Assembly (NCBI GenBank): GCA_030916665.1
Contig: JAUPWC010000504.1
Span: 1 to 11,051 of the forward strand
Direction of reading: 5' to 3'
Length of the DNA stretch: 11,051 nt
Origin: Verrucomicrobiota bacterium
Lineage (GTDB): Bacteria > Verrucomicrobiota > Verrucomicrobiia > Opitutales > Opitutaceae
Below the pieces are notes generated by a model, which made no database searches, was not told the DNA's origin, and saw only the letters and a list, made by a program, of their open reading frames with translations. Position numbers and translations under genes: made by a program. The number at the start of each line of letters is the position of its first letter. Positions within the stretch are counted from its first letter, which is position 1. Of this stretch, positions 1-7,635 are shown one piece after another.

Positions 1-1004
1 CCGTTCAGCACAAAGCCTTTCTCCGGGTCGAAGACGGCGGTGCGGATAGCGAAGGGGGTTGTCTGCTGATCCACCGTCTGACCGTCCACCGCAACGCGAG
101 TGATGAGCTGGTAGAGTTGGGGCGACTCCGGCGACCACAGGGTCGGGGTCGCAACCTCCGAGCGCAATTTGGCGGCGGCCTGTGATTCGCCCGCCACCGG
201 CCGCGAAGCCTGGAACCGCGCGACTGTCTGACCGTCGGGCGCCACGACCTCGCAGGCGACCACCGCCTCCACCCCACGCGTGAGTTTGTTCAGCACCTCG
301 GCCTCGACGTGGATCTCCGCCGGGCCCGTCGGCACGTTGTCCTTGAACTGCGCGTAAACGAAAATGCCGTCCGGCGCTACGGCCACCGGCGCGGTTTTCT
401 CCAACCACGCGTGGCGGTAGATGCCCGCGCCCTCGTAGAACCAGCCCTCGAACTTTGTCGCGTCGACGCGCGCGGCGATGACGTTGCGTCCGCCGAAATG
501 CACCACGTCGGTGATGTCCTCGCTGAACGGATAGTAACCGCCCTCGTGGTGGCGCACGAGCCAGCCGTTGACCCACACCGTGGCGTCGCGATACACGCCG
601 TCGAAAGTGAGCCGGATGCGCCTGCCCTCATCGGATGCCGGGAGGTCGAAGGTGCGGCGATACCAGGCGATGCTGGTCGCCTCAAAACCCGGACCGAGCG
701 CCTTGAAGCCGTGGTTCAAGTCGGCTTTCTCGTCGAAGGGCAGCTCGATCGCCCAGTCGTGGGGCAGGTTCACCGTGCGCCAGGTCACGTCGCTGAACAT
801 CTTGAACGAAGCCGGGCCGCTGCTCGCGCCGGCCTTGTCCAGCCGCGGGGCCTCAGGCCAGCGATCACCCAAATGAAACTTCCAGCCCGCATCAAGCGAG
901 AGGCGTTCGCGCACCGGTGCAGCCGGCGAACCGGGCGCGGCATTGAGCAGGACAAGCAGCGCGCAAATTGCCCAGGGGTGGATGAGGCGACGTGACAGGT
1001 TCAT
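1..1004 (-). CDS. Secreted glycoside hydrolase family 2 enzyme (beta-galactosidase type), N-terminal part, cut by the window edge
   Basis: A GH2 exo-glycosidase, probably a beta-galactosidase, of which only the first 334 residues are in the window. Translation from the ATG at 1004-1002 starts MNLSRRLIHPWAICALLVLL, a signal peptide, so the enzyme is exported. Residues about 32-210 form the GH2 sugar-binding jelly roll, with LPHDWAIELPF (80-90), TFDGVYRDATVWVNG (133-147) and EGWFYEGAGIYRHAW (186-200). Residues about 210-325 are the Ig-like GH2 domain, including TLWSPESPQLY (288-298). The TIM barrel with both catalytic Glu residues lies off the left edge, so activity cannot be confirmed. It aligns throughout with the GH2 gene at 3354-5798, which also confirms the reading frame. 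The start lies 25 bases after the fucosidase stop, so the two are probably co-transcribed. No Shine-Dalgarno sequence precedes the ATG. Family assignment is firm; substrate is inferred. Confidence 0.93.
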   Translation of the reverse strand, partial: MNLSRRLIHPWAICALLVLLNAAPGSPAAPVRERLSLDAGWKFHLGDRWPEAPRLDKAGASSGPASFKMFSDVTWRTVNLPHDWAIELPFDEKADLNHGFKALGPGFEATSIAWYRRTFDLPASDEGRRIRLTFDGVYRDATVWVNGWLVRHHEGGYYPFSEDITDVVHFGGRNVIAARVDATKFEGWFYEGAGIYRHAWLEKTAPVAVAPDGIFVYAQFKDNVPTGPAEIHVEAEVLNKLTRGVEAVVACEVVAPDGQTVARFQASRPVAGESQAAAKLRSEVATPTLWSPESPQLYQLITRVAVDGQTVDQQTTPFAIRTAVFDPEKGFVLN

Positions 1005-1029
1005 CAGGAAGATTTGAGTGATGTGACTT

Positions 1030-3339
1030 TTATTCGGCGGGCAGCACGGTGAGCTCGGCGGCGCCGACCCAGCCGTTGTCGTCGAGGGCGTGCAGGGCGG
1101 TGAAGCGGAAGAACCGGACCTCGACGGGCGCGATGCGCACCTCCTGTAGGATCGGGTTGTTCCGGATGTTGCCGAAGAACTGCTCCTGCACCTGCGTCGT
1201 CCAGACGGTGCCGTCCAAACTGGTTTCGAAGCGGCAGCGATCAACCATGCTCATCGGGTTCCAGTCCTGACGCGGCAGGTAGGCGAATCCGGCGATGCGC
1301 TGCGGTGCGCCCATGTCCACGGTGAGTGTGGGGCGCGGCGCGGCGCCGGTCGTGGCGCGAACTTTCCAGTAGGTGCCGGTGTTGGCATCGATCGCCTTGT
1401 CCGCAGAAAAGCCGGCTTCCTCCTCGAACGGGGAAACCACTTTCCAGCCCGCAGGCGCCAGCCCGACGACGGTGCGGGATTCGGAGAGCCCGAGGCGGCC
1501 GTCGGCGGTGAGCACCGCAGCCTTCACCGTGCCGCCGCGCGGGAGCGGGATCGGCGCGCGATAGACCGGCGACTGCGCCGTCGGCTCGGTGCCGTCGAGG
1601 GTATAGACGATCGGCAGGGGATGGGGATGCGTGAGGGTGACAAAACCGTCGCGACTGCGCGGGGGAATCACCGGCGCACCGGGCAGGGACTGCTTGAACA
1701 GACCGACCTCCGCCAGCGTCGGCTCCAGCCGCGAGCCGGTGATGCGGAGGCGCACCTGTTCGGCCGTGACGGGCACCGCGAGGCGCAGCAGGCGCTTGTA
1801 GCCCACCGTGGTCTGCTCCTCGACGGCGGCCGGCGCGGTCCAGGCGGAACCGTTCCAGATTTCGACCACGAAGGATTCGATCCGCTGGCTGCGGTGATCC
1901 ACGGCCTCCTGGAGCGAGACGACGTCGAAGGTCGCGGCCGCGGGCAGCGTGAGCGTGAAGACGGCCTGCGTGCGACCCGCTGCGGCCTCCCACCAGGTGT
2001 CGAGGTTGCCGTCGTGCGCGAGTGCGGGGGACTGGGCCGGGTGCGAGCTGTCGGCGCTGAACTTCGCGCCGGAAGCGAGATCGCGCGCGAAGGTGTCGCC
2101 GACGACCTCGGTCATCCGCCGGAGCGCGGCCACCTGGTTGTCGGGCACGAGGCCGCGCGTGTCGGGCGCGAGGTTCAGGAGCATGACGCCGTTGCGGCCG
2201 ACGGAGGTGTAATAGTAGTCCACGAGGTCGGCGGGGCTCTTGACGCGTTTGCCTTCGGCCCAGAACCAGCCGTGGAGGATGGAGGTGTTTACCTCGGCGG
2301 GATACCACCAGAGATGGGAACCGGCCGTGAGCTTCGCGCGGTCGCCGAGGGCGCCGTGCATGTCGGGCCAGGTGAACTTCTCCGGCGGCTGCGACAGAGG
2401 AATGACGCTCCATTCCGTGGTGCGGCCGACGCCGCCCTCGTTGCCGACCCAGCGCACGTCGGGGCCTTTGACCGAAATGACCGCCTCCGGCTGCAGGCGC
2501 CGGATCAGATCATACCAGGCTTCGTAATCGTAGGTCTGATGCACGCTCGGATCGGGATTCGCACCGTCGAACCAGGCCACGGAGATCGGCCCGTATTCCG
2601 TGAGCAGTTCGTAGAGCTGGTTGAGGAAGTAGCGGTTGTAGTCATCCACTTCGTAGGTGAAGCTGGGAAAACCCGCCGTCGGCGGACGCCCCTTCGAAGG
2701 GTCGGACTGGAAGCTGGCGGGGTCCGTCGGGATGGTGGAGCGGACCTTGGGACTGCCGTTGCCGTAATAGCCGGCGGGATTCTTGGGATTGGTGCGCAGC
2801 TGGTAAAGGTCGGCGGGCGACAGATAGACGCCCAGCTTGACGCCGCGAGCGCGGGCCGCGTCGGCCACTTCGCGGACCATGTCGCCCTTCCCCTCGCGCC
2901 AAGGGCTGGAGGCAACCGAGTGGTTCGTGTAGCGCGAGGGCCAGAAGCAGAGCCCGTCGTGGTGCTTGCTGACGAGGATCAGCAATTTTCCACCGGCATC
3001 CGCCACGGTGCCGATCCACTGGTTCGCATCCAGGGCAGTGGGATTGAAGATCGATGGCTCTTCGCGGCCGTCGCCCCACTCCACCCCGCGAAACGCATTC
3101 GGTCCGTAGTGCAGGAAAAACGTCCGCTCGAGCCGCATCCACGCCGACTGGTTGGGGCGTGGCAGAACCTTGGCGGCCTTCTCGGCGATGATTTCCGGCG
3201 AATCACCGGGGGCTATGACCTGCAACGGTCCGTAGCTGATGGGTGTTGGCTCAGGTGCAGCGTGGTTTGCGATCGCTCCTGCGCTGGTCACGGCCAGCAA
3301 AACAAAAAGGCGGAGGAGGGACGAGGGATGCGTCATCAT
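1030..3339 (-). CDS. Secreted GH29 alpha-L-fucosidase with two F5/8 type C (discoidin)-like domains
   Basis: Predicted to release alpha-linked L-fucose from glycan ends by the retaining GH29 mechanism, outside the cytoplasm. The protein has 769 residues. A signal peptide covers about 1-27. The catalytic barrel spans about 60-420, with FFLHYGPNAF (74-83), LVSKHHDGLCFWPS (122-135) and the nucleophile motif VAWFDGANP, in which D258 is the expected nucleophile. E301 in VGNEGG is a candidate acid/base by spacing to GH29-B enzymes; that is inference. A discoidin/F5/8C-like domain follows (about 425-550), then a chitobiase C-terminal-like linker with IVYTLDGTEPT (577-587), then a second F5/8C-like domain (about 630-767). 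Bare GH29 enzymes are nearer 450-600 residues, so the tail is a real addition, probably for glycan binding. ATG codons at 3339 and 3336 are tandem; the first is used here. The start lies 14 bases after the GH2 stop, indicating an operon. Linkage preference cannot be told from sequence. Confidence 0.95.
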   Translation of the reverse strand: MMTHPSSLLRLFVLLAVTSAGAIANHAAPEPTPISYGPLQVIAPGDSPEIIAEKAAKVLPRPNQSAWMRLERTFFLHYGPNAFRGVEWGDGREEPSIFNPTALDANQWIGTVADAGGKLLILVSKHHDGLCFWPSRYTNHSVASSPWREGKGDMVREVADAARARGVKLGVYLSPADLYQLRTNPKNPAGYYGNGSPKVRSTIPTDPASFQSDPSKGRPPTAGFPSFTYEVDDYNRYFLNQLYELLTEYGPISVAWFDGANPDPSVHQTYDYEAWYDLIRRLQPEAVISVKGPDVRWVGNEGGVGRTTEWSVIPLSQPPEKFTWPDMHGALGDRAKLTAGSHLWWYPAEVNTSILHGWFWAEGKRVKSPADLVDYYYTSVGRNGVMLLNLAPDTRGLVPDNQVAALRRMTEVVGDTFARDLASGAKFSADSSHPAQSPALAHDGNLDTWWEAAAGRTQAVFTLTLPAAATFDVVSLQEAVDHRSQRIESFVVEIWNGSAWTAPAAVEEQTTVGYKRLLRLAVPVTAEQVRLRITGSRLEPTLAEVGLFKQSLPGAPVIPPRSRDGFVTLTHPHPLPIVYTLDGTEPTAQSPVYRAPIPLPRGGTVKAAVLTADGRLGLSESRTVVGLAPAGWKVVSPFEEEAGFSADKAIDANTGTYWKVRATTGAAPRPTLTVDMGAPQRIAGFAYLPRQDWNPMSMVDRCRFETSLDGTVWTTQVQEQFFGNIRNNPILQEVRIAPVEVRFFRFTALHALDDNGWVGAAELTVLPAE

Positions 3340-3353
3340 GAAAAAATAGGTGC

Positions 3354-5798
3354 TCAGTTAGCCGGGGTGGAGACAAGGATGGCTTCGGCGGCGGCAAGCC
3401 CGTCCGATTCTGCCGTGACGCAAATCTCCCCGGTCGTGCGCGAAGCCTGCACAATCACCTGCGCATAGCCGTTGAAGAGACTGCGCCGGCTCGCCTGGTC
3501 GGGTTCGTGGCTGGCCGGGTCGCCGTTGCCGACGCCGATGATGCGGCCGCCGGCAATGGAGAACTTCACGAGATTCGAGGCGGCGGGCACATGACGACCC
3601 TGCGCATCCACCGTCGAAACGCTGAACACGACCACGTCCGCGCCATCGGCCTTGAGCGTCGTGCGGTCGGGCGTGAACACGAGCTTGGCGGGCGCACCGG
3701 TGGTCTCGACCTGCGTGGTGAGCGTGGGTTTGCCGGCGCGGTAACCTTGCGCGAGCAGCGTGCCGGGCGCATAGGGCACGGACCACTCGAGGTGCGAGTT
3801 TTTCTTCATCGTCTGGCGGCCGAGACTCCGGCCGTTGAGGAAGAGTTCGACCTCGTCGCAGTTGCTGTAAACCCAGACCGGAATCGCCTGCCCCTCTTTG
3901 CCGGTCCAGTTCCAGTGCGGGAAGACATGGAGCAGCGGCTCGTCGCGCCACCAGGCGCGGAAGTAGTAGGCGACGTCCTTGGGAAAACCGCACTGGTCAA
4001 GGATGCCGAACTGCGTGCCGGTGGCCGGCCAGCCGAAGGGGGTGGGTTCGCCACGGTAATCAAAGCCGGTCCACACGAACATGCCCGCGAGGAATTTCCG
4101 GTCCGCGTAATGCGACCAGCCCTGCTCGGCACTGGAGCCCCAGGTCGAGGGGTCCCAGTCGTAGGCGTGCAGGTGGCAGGCGGCGCGGTCGTCGGAATAG
4201 ATGCCGCGCGTCTGGGTGAAGGCACATTCCTCGGTGCCGAGCATGAGCTGGCCGGGATGCTGGGCGTGCCACTCGTCGGTGGTGAAGCCGCTGCCGCGGA
4301 GATTGTCGATGTAGTTGACGCCGGCGGCCTCGACCGGGACGGAGTTGCCCCGCCCCCAGCCGCCGCTGATCGCGATGGTCACGGGCCGCGTGGGATCGAG
4401 GCGCTTCACGAAGGCCTGCATGGCCGCGGTGATGCGCACCCCGGGGTCGGCACCCTCGACGGCCCACTCCTCGTTGCCCACGGACCAAAGGATGACGCTC
4501 GGGTGATTGCGATCCCGCAGGACCGTGCGCCGGAGGTGGTCGTAATGGTAATCCGTCGTGCCCACGAGGCGGTTCTCGTCGATCACGAGCATGCCGAGAC
4601 GGTCACAGGCCTCGAGGAGTTCGCGCGCGGGCGGGTGGTGCGAGCAGCGGTAGGCATTGCTCCCCAGCTCCTTCAATTTCCGGATGCGGAAATCCCAGAG
4701 CGCATCGGGCACGGCGACACCGACGCCGGCGTGATCCTGGTGGTTGTTGGTGCCCTTGAGCACGACATGGCGACCGTTCAGGAAAAAGCCCTCGTTCGGA
4801 TCCCACCGGATCGTGCGGATGCCGAATGGCGTTTCATAGCGGTCGATTTCGGTCCCGTCCAAGCCGCGCACGACCGTGACCAGCCGGTGCAACACAGGGG
4901 TTTCGAGCGACCACAAGCGCGGCTGCGCCACCGGCAGCGTCAGCGCGAATTCGGCGCTGGCGCCGGCCGCGACCGTCAGGCCGGTGAGCGACCGCGTGAC
5001 GAGGCTTCCGCCGTCGGGACCGAGGATCGTCTGCTCGAGCTGAAAAGCCGCGGCGACCCCGCCTTCGTTGCTGATCGTGGCGCGGGCGGTGATGTCGGCC
5101 TGCGCGTGGTCCGCGGTCACCTCGCTCGTCACATAAGTGCCCCAGCGGGCCACGTGGAGCGGGGCCGTCTTGGTGAGCCAGACATGGCGGTAGATGCCGG
5201 CGCCCTCGTAGAACCAACCCTCCTCCACTGAGGCGTCCACGCGCACGACGACCACATTGTCGCCGCCGTAGTTCAGAATCTCGGTGAGGTTGCGGGCGAA
5301 GCTGCTGTAGCCGCTCGGCTCGGGGCCGAGGTAGTGGCCGTTGACCCAGACGACCGAGTCGCGGAACACGCCGTCGAACTCGAGGCTGATGCGCCGGCCG
5401 AGGTCCGTGGCCGGGATGTGGAATTTTTTGCGATACCAGCCGATGCTGTTTTCCGGATGCTGACGGCCGATGGCCTTGAAACCGTGGGAGCCGCTGCCCT
5501 TTTCGCTGAAGGGCAGTTCCACGGCCCAGTCGTGCGGCAGGTCGAGTTGGCGCCAGGCGGAATCGTCGAACTTCGGATCGGCCGCGCCGGAAGCGAAACC
5601 CGCCTTGGCGAAATAGGAGAACGCATTCGCGGCCGGATCAAAATCCCGGCCGCGGTCGGCGGCGTGCCCCAGGGCGAAGCGCCAGCCGGCGTCGAAATTG
5701 AGGCGCTCGCGGGGAGCAGCGGTTTCGACCGCAACGGTTCGGGCTGAGGCGGCGGCCAGCCCAAGCACGGCGACAAGAAGGGGCAGAAGGTGTCTCAT
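3354..5798 (-). CDS. Secreted GH2 beta-galactosidase-type enzyme with DUF4982 and GH2 C5-like domains
   Basis: A full-length GH2 retaining exo-glycosidase of 814 residues, most like the exported beta-galactosidases that carry DUF4982. MRHLLPLLVAVLGLAAASA is a signal peptide, which fixes the start at 5798 even though the frame stays open to 5939. Domains: jelly-roll sugar-binding (about 30-215, with EGWFYEGAGIYRHVW at 193-207), Ig-like (about 216-330), TIM barrel (about 331-620), DUF4982-like (about 610-690, with YSNCDEVELFLNGRSLG) and a C5/invasin-like beta domain (about 700-811). In the barrel, WSVGNEEW (438-445) supplies the acid/base E443, and LMLGTEECAF (518-527) supplies the likely nucleophile E523. 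Both catalytic sites are intact, so the enzyme should be active. Substrate could be beta-galactoside, or another sugar such as beta-glucuronide or beta-mannoside, since GH2 varies. It heads the tight GH2-GH29-GH2 gene run and has 286 bases upstream in which a promoter could lie. Confidence 0.95.
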   Translation of the reverse strand: MRHLLPLLVAVLGLAAASARTVAVETAAPRERLNFDAGWRFALGHAADRGRDFDPAANAFSYFAKAGFASGAADPKFDDSAWRQLDLPHDWAVELPFSEKGSGSHGFKAIGRQHPENSIGWYRKKFHIPATDLGRRISLEFDGVFRDSVVWVNGHYLGPEPSGYSSFARNLTEILNYGGDNVVVVRVDASVEEGWFYEGAGIYRHVWLTKTAPLHVARWGTYVTSEVTADHAQADITARATISNEGGVAAAFQLEQTILGPDGGSLVTRSLTGLTVAAGASAEFALTLPVAQPRLWSLETPVLHRLVTVVRGLDGTEIDRYETPFGIRTIRWDPNEGFFLNGRHVVLKGTNNHQDHAGVGVAVPDALWDFRIRKLKELGSNAYRCSHHPPARELLEACDRLGMLVIDENRLVGTTDYHYDHLRRTVLRDRNHPSVILWSVGNEEWAVEGADPGVRITAAMQAFVKRLDPTRPVTIAISGGWGRGNSVPVEAAGVNYIDNLRGSGFTTDEWHAQHPGQLMLGTEECAFTQTRGIYSDDRAACHLHAYDWDPSTWGSSAEQGWSHYADRKFLAGMFVWTGFDYRGEPTPFGWPATGTQFGILDQCGFPKDVAYYFRAWWRDEPLLHVFPHWNWTGKEGQAIPVWVYSNCDEVELFLNGRSLGRQTMKKNSHLEWSVPYAPGTLLAQGYRAGKPTLTTQVETTGAPAKLVFTPDRTTLKADGADVVVFSVSTVDAQGRHVPAASNLVKFSIAGGRIIGVGNGDPASHEPDQASRRSLFNGYAQVIVQASRTTGEICVTAESDGLAAAEAILVSTPAN

Positions 5799-6084
5799 GA
5801 GCACTGATTGATCTGGAGCGAAAATGGGGATGCGCCATCGCTCGCCTTGAAGACGGGCGCGGCAAAATAACGACCGGCGGCGCGTCGGACCAACTGCCGG
5901 GGGAAGTGCGGTCCAACGCGCATTAAGCGGCCACACCATGGGGGATGGTGGGCAACGAAGCCCGACAGGGTATCACAGTCTGCCGCTGGTCGCCTGTCGC
6001 CAAAACAGGGGACACATCCCGAAAGCCGTCTCTGCCACCGCAGACGGTTGCCACCCGAGCAGATTCCCGGCGTGGCCGACAGAA
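5799..6084. other. 286-base intergenic region between GH5 and GH2 genes
   Basis: No gene is supported here. On the minus strand, downstream of the GH5 stop, come several modest stem-loops: CCGTCT/AGACGG (6026-6047), a 9-base-pair stem with one mismatch (5989-5997 with 6005-6013), and CACCAT/ATGGTG with a GGGGG loop (5934-5950). None has a T run, so no clear intrinsic terminator for GH5 is seen. Closer to GH2 is a longer imperfect inverted repeat (5881-5920), listed separately. The GH2 promoter presumably lies in this region, but no good -35/-10 pair stood out. Confidence 0.45.
5881..5920 (-). promoter_or_regulatory. Inverted repeat in the GH2 upstream region, possible operator or leader hairpin
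   Basis: CGCGTCGGACC (5881-5891) and GGTCCAACGCG (5910-5920) are inverted 11-base arms separated by 18 bases, with one non-Watson-Crick position that becomes a G-U pair in the minus-strand RNA. The repeat ends 82 bases before the GH2 start codon. A T-rich patch, TTATTTT on the minus strand (5870-5864), follows about ten bases later. It could be a protein-binding operator for the GH2-GH29-GH2 operon or an mRNA leader hairpin. The repeat is real; its function is inferred. Confidence 0.35.
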
Positions 6085-7635
6085 TCACGCGGTGCGCATT
6101 TTCCGCCTCAGCACTCCAGCCATGGCCAAGGCGGTCAGGAACCAGATGCTCGGGGCGCCGCCACCACCGCCACCACCACCGCCGGACGCCGGCGGGGAGC
6201 TGGGAGGGGGAGTGACGACAACGGCATTCTGGGTCGTGACGCTGGCGGTGCCCGAGTAGGCGCTGGAGCCGGCGTTGTTGGCCGCGCGCACGCGGAAATA
6301 ATACGTGGTCGCAGCGGACAACCCGCTGACCGAGCGGCTGGTGCTGTTGGCCGAGAGATTGGTGGTGACCAGACCGCTCGTGAACGCGGAGTTGGTCGCC
6401 TGATCCAACTCGAAGCCATCCTCGTTGGTGGCGTTGTCGACCCAGGTGAGACTCACCTGAGTGGACGACGTCGCGCTTGCCGCCAGGCCGCTGGGAGCGC
6501 CGGGACCGGCACCGGGCGGCGGCAGCGCCGGCCCGCCGGTCAGGGCGTTGACGTTGTCCGGATCGATCATGACCGCGGTGGACCGGTCAAACAGCCACAT
6601 CGTGTTGCGGCCCGTGCCGCCGGCGTCCCACCAGATCGGTTTGAGCCCGAGGGCGTTCGCCTTGTCCGTGATCGTTTTGCTGAAGTAGGTCCGGGAGGCG
6701 AGATGCCGGTTCAGTTCCGTGCCGGTGAGGTCCGAATAGCCCGTGCGCTTGACCGCGCCCCATTCGCCGATGATCACCGGCACGCCCTTGCTGACGAACT
6801 TGGTCGCGATCTTCTGAAACTGCTCGTCCGCGTAGGCTTCCTCGCCCCAGGTGGAATTGCGATCAAGCATCGTGGCGGAGTGGTATGCCTTCCCCCAGAA
6901 ATAGAACATCTTTCCCCAGTTCGCGTCCTCGGTCATGAGGGTCCACTGGTAGGGATAGTAGTGGACCTCGACCATGAGCCGGCCGGTCGCGGAATCCACC
7001 GGCAGGGTGGTTACCCAGTCGTAGGTCTTGTCGATGTTGGTGTCGGGGCCCGGGATCACCAGCCAGCGGGTGGCGTTTTTGCCGCCGGTGCCGCGGACGG
7101 CGCTGATGAAGGTGTTGTAGTAGCTCCGCAAGGTCGCCCACTCGGCCGCCGTATCGCAATTGGGTTCGTTCGCCCCGGCAAAGATCACCCGGTCATCGTA
7201 GCCGGCGAAGGTCGTCGCGATCTGGGTCCAGTAGGACTGCATCTTCGCGTTGATGGTCGGGTTCACCGTGTCGGTGATGTTGTTCTCCAGCCAGCCGCCG
7301 TCCCAATGGCAGTTGATGATGACGTGGAGATTTTTGGCGTAGCACCAGTCAACGACCTGCTTGACGCGGGCCATCCAGGCGGGGTCGATCTGGTGAGTGG
7401 ACTGGTTGGCGTGGCTGTCCCACGCCACGGGGAGACGGATCACGTTGAAACCCGCATCGGCGACGGCGTTGATCATGGTCTGCGTGGCCGCCGGACCCCA
7501 GGCGCCTTCGCCAGCCGGCGGCTCCAGGGTGTTGCCGAGATTCCAGCCGTAAGTCGGCGTCGGCAACTGGGCCGGCGCGAGCGCCGGCAAGAGCATGAGC
7601 AGCACCAGGGAAAGGACGGCGCGGGAGCGTTTCAT
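6085..7635 (-). CDS. Secreted GH5 endoglucanase-type cellulase with fibronectin III domain and C-terminal anchor-like tail
   Basis: Predicted to cleave internal beta-1,4 links of a glucan or related hemicellulose. The protein has 516 residues from the ATG at 7635. That start gives the signal peptide MKRSRAVLSLVLLMLLPALA; an in-frame ATG at 7659 would add eight residues before it and is less likely. The GH5 barrel (about 25-370) shows YGWNLGNTLEPP (29-40), GFNVIRLPVAWD (62-73), INCHWDGGWLENN (107-119), the acid/base E157 in AGANEPN, VHYYPY (224-229) and the nucleophile E291 in VIIGEWGA. A Pro/Gly linker leads to a fibronectin type III domain (about 380-470) with TTYYFRVRAANNAG. The last 32 residues are a nine-Gly run, APSIWF, a short hydrophobic stretch and RRKMR, which resembles a sorting tail. 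The GH5 subfamily is uncertain, so cellulase, xyloglucanase and mannanase are all possible. The gene sits between the receptor and the exo-enzyme operon, with gaps on both sides. Confidence 0.94.
   Translation of the reverse strand: MKRSRAVLSLVLLMLLPALAPAQLPTPTYGWNLGNTLEPPAGEGAWGPAATQTMINAVADAGFNVIRLPVAWDSHANQSTHQIDPAWMARVKQVVDWCYAKNLHVIINCHWDGGWLENNITDTVNPTINAKMQSYWTQIATTFAGYDDRVIFAGANEPNCDTAAEWATLRSYYNTFISAVRGTGGKNATRWLVIPGPDTNIDKTYDWVTTLPVDSATGRLMVEVHYYPYQWTLMTEDANWGKMFYFWGKAYHSATMLDRNSTWGEEAYADEQFQKIATKFVSKGVPVIIGEWGAVKRTGYSDLTGTELNRHLASRTYFSKTITDKANALGLKPIWWDAGGTGRNTMWLFDRSTAVMIDPDNVNALTGGPALPPPGAGPGAPSGLAASATSSTQVSLTWVDNATNEDGFELDQATNSAFTSGLVTTNLSANSTSRSVSGLSAATTYYFRVRAANNAGSSAYSGTASVTTQNAVVVTPPPSSPPASGGGGGGGGGAPSIWFLTALAMAGVLRRKMRTA
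6157..6183 (-). repeat. Trinucleotide run encoding nine consecutive glycines in GH5
   Basis: Nine GGC/GGT codons in a row (CCACC-type repeat on the plus strand) form a Gly-only spacer just before the hydrophobic C-terminal segment of the GH5 enzyme. Such a tract can change length by replication slippage. It is placed like the flexible Gly hinge found ahead of some surface-sorting tails. Confidence 0.8.

Noticed and set aside
309..995. 228-residue plus-strand and 102-residue minus-strand frames in the leftmost kilobase
   Set aside because: Another minus-strand frame (1-1004) encodes a coherent GH2 N-terminus with a signal peptide that aligns with its paralogue; the others are shadows of it.
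1621..3468. 615-residue plus-strand open frame opposite the fucosidase
   Set aside because: It is an antisense shadow produced by high-GC codon bias. The translation is low in hydrophobic order, Arg/Gly/Ala-rich, and matches no family, whereas the minus strand encodes a clear GH29 with catalytic motifs.
3507..5231. 574-residue plus-strand open frame opposite the GH2 gene
   Set aside because: Same antisense effect. The minus strand has the intact GH2 active-site motifs and domain order.
5799..5939. 47-residue N-terminal extension of the GH2 gene from an upstream ATG
   Set aside because: The extension is Arg/Pro-rich with no motif and would bury the clear signal peptide that starts at 5798.
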